10,710 nt of DNA from Desulfotomaculaceae bacterium (lineage in GTDB: Bacteria; Bacillota; Desulfotomaculia; Desulfotomaculales; Pelotomaculaceae), in NCBI GenBank assembly GCA_028704035.1, contig JAQVLS010000043.1:1-10710 (forward strand), read 5' to 3'. A program made the translations under genes and the position numbers. The notes beneath the pieces are model-generated. The model saw only the letters and a list, made by a program, of their open reading frames with translations, had not been told where the DNA came from and ran no database searches. Below are positions 6,582-10,710 of the stretch, piece by piece; position 1 is the first letter of the stretch; each line of letters begins with the position of its first letter.

Positions 6582-6586
6582 ATACA

Positions 6587-8746
6587 TTGCTTACAAACAA
6601 GGTTGACATAATCGCAATTATAGCAAAAGAAATTGGTATACAACGGCATAAAGTGGAGCATACAGTTAAACTTTTGGCAGACAACACCATCCCTTTTATC
6701 GCCCGTTACCGCAAAGAGCAAACCGGTGAATTGGACGAAGAACAGATCCGCCGCATTGACGAGCTGAATAAACACTATACCAACCTCGAAGAGCGCAAGG
6801 CGGAAATAATCCGTTTGATTGACGGGCAGGGCAAGCTCACCGCTGAGCTGCAGGCCAAAATAACCAGCTGCACCAAATTGTCCAAACTGGAAGATTTATA
6901 CCTGCCCTACAAGCCCAAACGCAAAACCAGGGCCGGCGTGGCCAGGGAAAATGGTCTCGAACCCCTATCCACATATCTTTTGTCCTTTCCAACGTCCGGC
7001 AACCCGGAAGAAGAGGCTCTGCCCTATATCTCTGAAGCTGTTCCCACAACAGAAAAGGCTCTGCAAGGAGCTATGGACATCGTAGCCGAGATAATCGCCG
7101 AGGACGCTGACGTGCGCAGCCGGGTGCGCGACCAGACCCGGCGGACCGGGCGCCTCGTCACCAGCGGGCGCAACACGGCAGAAGACAAAACATACCGTAA
7201 TTATTACGACTATAGTGAACCGGTAAGCAGAATCCTGCCGCACCGGGTACTGGCCATTAACAGAGGTGAACGGGAGGAAGTGCTCAGTGTCTCCGTTGAA
7301 GTGGATGAAAATCCGATTATAAAATGGCTCAGCGGCAAATATTTAAAAGAAGGATCTGTAACTACTGATTATGTCGAAAAAGCACTTCGGGACGGCTATA
7401 AAAGACTTCTGGCACCCTCTGTCCAGCGGGATATCCGCAATGAGTTGACTGAAAAGGCGGCAGCCCAGGCGATCATGGTATTTTCCAAAAACCTGCGCAG
7501 CTTGCTGCTTCAGCCGCCGGTGCGCGGCAAGGTCGTCCTGGGTATAGACCCGGCCTACCGTACCGGTTGCAAGTGGTGTGTCATAGATAATACAGGGAAG
7601 CTTTTAGAGACAGGTGTTTTTTACCCTACGCCTCCCTTGAAAAAAATCAGGGAAGCTGAAGAAATCCTGTCCGGTCTAGTAAATAAGTATGGGGTTACAG
7701 CAATCGTTATCGGCAATGGCACGGCTTCCAGAGAAACGGAACTTTTTGTCGTGGAGTTTATCAAATCTTATAACAAGCCGGACTTGTCTTATACCATCGT
7801 CAGCGAGGCCGGCGCCAGCGTTTATTCAGCTTCCAAACTGGCCAAGAAAGAATTCCCCGATCTGGATGTGTCGGAACGCGGCGCAGTCTCAATAGCACGC
7901 CGCATTCAAGACCCTTTGTCCGAATTAGTAAAAATTGAGCCGCAGGCCGTAGGTGTGGGACAGTACCAGCATGACCTGCCGCCCAAACAGCTTGATAAAA
8001 AACTATCCGAGGTTGTAGAATCAGTCGTTAACTATGTTGGTGTTGACCTGAACACGGCATCTGCGCAGCTATTAAGTTATGTTGCCGGAATAAAACCGGC
8101 AGTTGCCGATAATATTGTGCATTACCGTGAGGAAAACGGCGCCTTTATGAGCCGCCGGGAGTTAACCAAAGTGCCCAGGCTGGGGCCCAAGACATTTGAG
8201 CAGTGCGTTGGATTTTTGCGGATCAGCAACGGGAAAAATCACCTGGACGCCACAGCAATACACCCGGAATCATACGACCTGGCCTGCCGCTTCCTTGATA
8301 TTATCGAAGCCGGGCTTAATGAAATAGGCAGCTCCGAAACCAGAGCCAAAATTGCCGGAGCCGACGTTGCAGAGTCCGCAGCACAGCTTGGTACCGGCGT
8401 CCCCACCTTGAGGGATATTGCCGACTGCCTGGCCCGGCCGGGCAGGGACCCCCGGGAAGATCTACCGCTGCCGGTATTTCGCACCGACATCTTAAGCCTT
8501 GCGGATTTGCAGCCCGGCATGGAACTCACCGGTACCGTCCGGAACGTGGTGGATTTTGGCGCTTTCGTAGATATCGGCATAAAAAATGACGGGCTGGTAC
8601 ACATTTCCGAACTATCGAACACACGCGTGCGGCACCCGTTGAATATGGTTTCCGTGGGAGATGTGGTCAAAGTATGGGTGCTGGCGGTAGATTTGGAGCG
8701 GGGCAGGGTCTCGCTCTCTATGAGAAACAAGGGCGCCGGCATTTGA
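6587..8746 (+). CDS. tex: Tex family S1 RNA-binding protein
   Basis: A conserved cytoplasmic nucleic-acid-binding protein linked to transcription and RNA metabolism. From the TTG at 6587 it has 719 residues, which fits the family length in Firmicutes (B. subtilis YdcI). The helical N-terminus contains the family hallmark NTIPFIARYRKEQTGELDEE. The YqgF/RNase H-like domain begins with VVLGIDPAYRTGCKW (Asp321). A helix-hairpin-helix pair follows (about 490-555, with GIKPAVADNIV and VPRLGPKTFEQCVGFLRI). The S1 domain closes the protein (about 642-716, with GTVRNVVDFGAFVDIGIKN and DGLVHISELS). It is transcribed divergently from the efflux operon and shares a 247-base control region with it; no functional link is evident. 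The stop is TGA, and coding-like sequence continues in the same frame beyond it. Confidence 0.97.
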   Translation: MLTNKVDIIAIIAKEIGIQRHKVEHTVKLLADNTIPFIARYRKEQTGELDEEQIRRIDELNKHYTNLEERKAEIIRLIDGQGKLTAELQAKITSCTKLSKLEDLYLPYKPKRKTRAGVARENGLEPLSTYLLSFPTSGNPEEEALPYISEAVPTTEKALQGAMDIVAEIIAEDADVRSRVRDQTRRTGRLVTSGRNTAEDKTYRNYYDYSEPVSRILPHRVLAINRGEREEVLSVSVEVDENPIIKWLSGKYLKEGSVTTDYVEKALRDGYKRLLAPSVQRDIRNELTEKAAAQAIMVFSKNLRSLLLQPPVRGKVVLGIDPAYRTGCKWCVIDNTGKLLETGVFYPTPPLKKIREAEEILSGLVNKYGVTAIVIGNGTASRETELFVVEFIKSYNKPDLSYTIVSEAGASVYSASKLAKKEFPDLDVSERGAVSIARRIQDPLSELVKIEPQAVGVGQYQHDLPPKQLDKKLSEVVESVVNYVGVDLNTASAQLLSYVAGIKPAVADNIVHYREENGAFMSRRELTKVPRLGPKTFEQCVGFLRISNGKNHLDATAIHPESYDLACRFLDIIEAGLNEIGSSETRAKIAGADVAESAAQLGTGVPTLRDIADCLARPGRDPREDLPLPVFRTDILSLADLQPGMELTGTVRNVVDFGAFVDIGIKNDGLVHISELSNTRVRHPLNMVSVGDVVKVWVLAVDLERGRVSLSMRNKGAGI

Positions 8747-8884
8747 TATAAAAAAACTTTATTGGACTCGGAAAAGAGCGCCGATTATATTTACCGCAAC
8801 ATAGTCAAAGAACCGCCCACTGCCGCGGAACTGTTTGCTCCCGCCGGCCTGGGCGGCCTAAAAGTGCACGATTTGCTTAACTAA
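8747..8884 (+). pseudogene. Coding-like remnant in frame after the tex stop
   Basis: Directly after the tex TGA the same frame stays open for 45 codons to a TAA at 8882-8884. The C-terminal part reads like real protein (YIYRNIVKEPPTAAELFAP, then GLGGLKVHDLLN), with G/C-ending codons like the neighbouring genes. No start codon with a ribosome site is present; TTG at 8762 has none. I do not recognise the family. It may be the tail of a lost gene, or a former C-terminal extension. Tex at 719 residues is already complete without it. Confidence 0.4.
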
Positions 8885-8983
8885 AAAGCAAGACTTATAG
8901 AGATATGAAAATCGTAGTAAGTTTTAACCCCGGGCAAACAGCATCAATCTGGTTCTAATATCAACCGCCACATCCTCTATGAT

Positions 8984-10705
8984 TCAACGTTCTGCCTCCT
9001 GCCTGACGGATGCCGGTATCAGATCGCCTACCCGGCCGGTGGCCAGGCATATGTGAGTATCCGCGGCACCGTAATAAACCAGGATTACATCTCCGGCGTC
9101 CAGTACTTCCTTCTCCTCCGCCGGCACCGCGCCGCAGGTAAAAACGACATTTTGTACCCAGCACTCCCCTTCCTTCCCGATCTCGCAATCGGTTTCGGGA
9201 AAGAGGATCGGGTTTGGCGAACGGTATAGCAGCCGCTCCGGATTGTCCAGGTCAACCAGGATAACGCCCAGGCGGTACACCCTGTTCCGGTCAACTCCGT
9301 GGTAGATAAGCAGCCATCCGTATTTGGTCTTGATGGGCTGGGAGCCTGCTCCTATTTTCAAGGAGTCCCACATCCGTCCCGATCGCGGCCCGGCAATGAT
9401 GGAGTGATTTTCTTTGGGCGCCGGAAACTCCAGCTTATCTAGGTGCGTTACCCATATGCTGGGCTCTACCCGGTGGAAAATGACATATTTCCCTTTTATT
9501 TTTTCTGGAAACAGTATGGCGTCCTTGTTATAAATATCCTGGAAGGCAAGGCCCTTTCTTTCCCACTTGTCAAACCTTTTGTTTAACAGGTCATCCAGCC
9601 CGATAGCAGCGGCCGAGACCTGTGCGGTGACACCGTCGTAAGCAGTATACAGCATATGGATCTTGTTATCAATTATGACTGCCCTCGGGTCTTCCACACC
9701 CTTTATTTCCGTGCTGTCCTGCGGCACGAAGACAGGCTCCGGCAGTCTCTCCAGCACGCTGAAACCGTCCGTCACAGCCAGCCCGATCCGCGACACCTCG
9801 TCATCGCCGTACGCCCGGTAAAGAAGGTAGACCCTGTCTTTTACCCGAAAGGCCGCCGTGTTTAAGACATACTTGCTTTCCCACGAGTGCTCTTTGATTG
9901 GACTCAGCACCGGGTTGCCGGCGTACCTGGTCAGGGGCTTCGCCGGCGGATAATCCTGGGATTCCTGCATAACTACGTTCACATCTTTTGGCCTTATGCC
10001 CGGAAGAACGTCCAAAAGGTTTTCGCTGGTCCTGCCCTCACCGATTAGCTGGGTTGCCATTCTCATGATCCCGCCGGTGTCGTAGCCCAGCTCCGTATAT
10101 ATTTCCTCAAGGAAATCGTGGTTGAACCACTTCTCCTCGACGTGACTGGAAAGCGGGGTGGGAATATCCTTTCCGCCTTTATAGCTGTAGCTGGCCCAGC
10201 TCCAGGCCGAACACGGCAGGAAGACGCCGTTTTCGAGGACCTGGCTTAAGCCATAGCCGTCGCACATTAATTCTATCAAACGGGCCTCTTTATTGTGGCC
10301 GGCGTCAGCCAGCTTCTTTGACAGCGCCCGAAAGTGTAAGACCATCCCCCGGTGTTGCAGATTTTCATATATATTGTGTGCGGAGAAAGCAATAGTCTCG
10401 TAACGCCCGATCAGGGAGTTGCGGATCTTGCTTCCTAGATTTTTTCTTTCCCTGGCGTATGTTTTCCAGAGGATGCCGTAGTTTTGGGCAATCATGATAT
10501 GCCTGATCACAAATAGACAGAAGCGCAGCTTCGGGTAGTCACCCCCCATACGCTTGTTTAAGGGCCTGACCACAATCCTGGATGTGAGCTTGTTAAGGTC
10601 TGAGATATTGCCCAGCTGCACAGTGCCGTCCAGGACCTCCTTGCCCAGTATAATCGGCTTAATCTCCACCTCACCCATACTATCCGGTCTCAAATTGTCC
10701 AGCAT
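8984..10705 (-). CDS. GH130-domain protein with long N-terminal extension (5' end may lie outside window)
   Basis: The C-terminal part (about 258-563) is a GH130 five-bladed propeller, the fold of beta-mannoside phosphorylases and mannosidases. Visible marks are RYAGNPVLSP (260 on), YLLYRAYG (Arg297), GVEDPRAV with the likely general-acid Asp339, then FHRVEPSIWV, GAGSQPIKT, LLIYHGVD (His469), YRLGVILVDL and NPILFPE. Family members act on mannosides with phosphate or water; the substrate here cannot be told. Residues 1-255 are largely helical by composition, include SAWSWASYSYKGG and LGYDTGGIMRMATQLIGEG, and match nothing I know. GH130 enzymes are usually 300-400 residues, so this is a likely fusion. 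ATG 10705 is the first visible start, but the frame is open to the window edge, so the protein may be longer. No ribosome site can be judged. No signal peptide is seen. Confidence 0.85.
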   Translation of the reverse strand: MLDNLRPDSMGEVEIKPIILGKEVLDGTVQLGNISDLNKLTSRIVVRPLNKRMGGDYPKLRFCLFVIRHIMIAQNYGILWKTYARERKNLGSKIRNSLIGRYETIAFSAHNIYENLQHRGMVLHFRALSKKLADAGHNKEARLIELMCDGYGLSQVLENGVFLPCSAWSWASYSYKGGKDIPTPLSSHVEEKWFNHDFLEEIYTELGYDTGGIMRMATQLIGEGRTSENLLDVLPGIRPKDVNVVMQESQDYPPAKPLTRYAGNPVLSPIKEHSWESKYVLNTAAFRVKDRVYLLYRAYGDDEVSRIGLAVTDGFSVLERLPEPVFVPQDSTEIKGVEDPRAVIIDNKIHMLYTAYDGVTAQVSAAAIGLDDLLNKRFDKWERKGLAFQDIYNKDAILFPEKIKGKYVIFHRVEPSIWVTHLDKLEFPAPKENHSIIAGPRSGRMWDSLKIGAGSQPIKTKYGWLLIYHGVDRNRVYRLGVILVDLDNPERLLYRSPNPILFPETDCEIGKEGECWVQNVVFTCGAVPAEEKEVLDAGDVILVYYGAADTHICLATGRVGDLIPASVRQEAER

Positions 10706-10710
10706 CCACA

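Noticed and set aside
6574..6587. AAGGAGATATACAT ahead of tex is identical to the T7 gene 10 ribosome site used in expression vectors
   Set aside because: The flanking bases are not vector-like and the gene has a TTG rather than ATG start with native codon use on both sides. A good Shine-Dalgarno in an AT-rich leader explains it.
8239..8742. 167-codon open frame antisense to the end of tex
   Set aside because: It lies wholly within the confirmed S1 and helix-hairpin-helix coding region of tex, is low in complexity (Ser, Thr, Pro rich) and has no family features.
8873..8891. Hairpin TTGCTT...AAGCAA as a terminator for tex or the GH130 gene
   Set aside because: Only six pairs, low G+C, and no T-run on the downstream side of either strand. 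No convincing terminator is visible in 8747-8983.
8905..8958. 17-codon frame beginning MKIVVSFNPG between tex and the GH130 gene
   Set aside because: The opening looks like a protein start, but the ribosome site is weak and it stops after 17 codons. At most it is another scrap of a decayed gene.

Overview
The window looks like chromosomal DNA of an anaerobic, spore-forming-type Firmicute, most like the Desulfotomaculum/Pelotomaculum group (Peptococcaceae). This is an inference from strong AGGAGG-like ribosome sites, GTG and TTG starts, mixed codon use with AT-rich gaps between genes, and the protein styles; nothing here fixes the species. No phage, CRISPR, RNA gene or intact insertion sequence is visible.

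Layout from left to right. (1) 1-1475, minus strand: a cytoplasmic GAF-PAS sensor histidine kinase whose C-terminal end runs off the left edge. (2) 1476-1741: a gap with three 27-base REP-like repeat modules bounded by inverted ends. (3) 1742-6339, minus strand: a compact drug-efflux type operon. In transcription order it holds an HlyD-like periplasmic adaptor/membrane-fusion protein, two separate ABC ATPases, one ABC-2 permease and, after a 184-base gap, a TetR-family regulator. It is the same gene set as the E. coli cecR-ybhGFSR locus, but with a split ATPase and only one permease. (4) 6340-6586: a divergent, AT-rich control region with a 42-bp near-perfect palindrome and a candidate promoter for each side. 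(5) 6587-8746, plus strand: the RNA-binding protein Tex. (6) 8747-8884: a coding-like remnant in frame with the Tex stop. (7) 8984-10705, minus strand: a long protein with a C-terminal GH130 (mannoside phosphorylase-type) domain and an N-terminal region of about 255 residues that I do not recognise.

How the parts may work together: the two ATPases would energise the permease and the HlyD protein would carry substrate across the envelope. The TetR protein is the natural candidate to bind the palindrome upstream of the operon. A related 11-base AT-rich motif also lies upstream of the TetR gene, which suggests autoregulation. The kinase, Tex and GH130 genes have no evident functional tie to the efflux operon.

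Points most worth a second look: the TetR gene lacks a normal start codon for its conserved first helix and has an in-frame TGA just upstream; the two ATPases carry substitutions that fall in the same composite ATP site; and the GH130 protein has a large uncharacterised N-terminal part. I see no clear evidence of a wholly new system.
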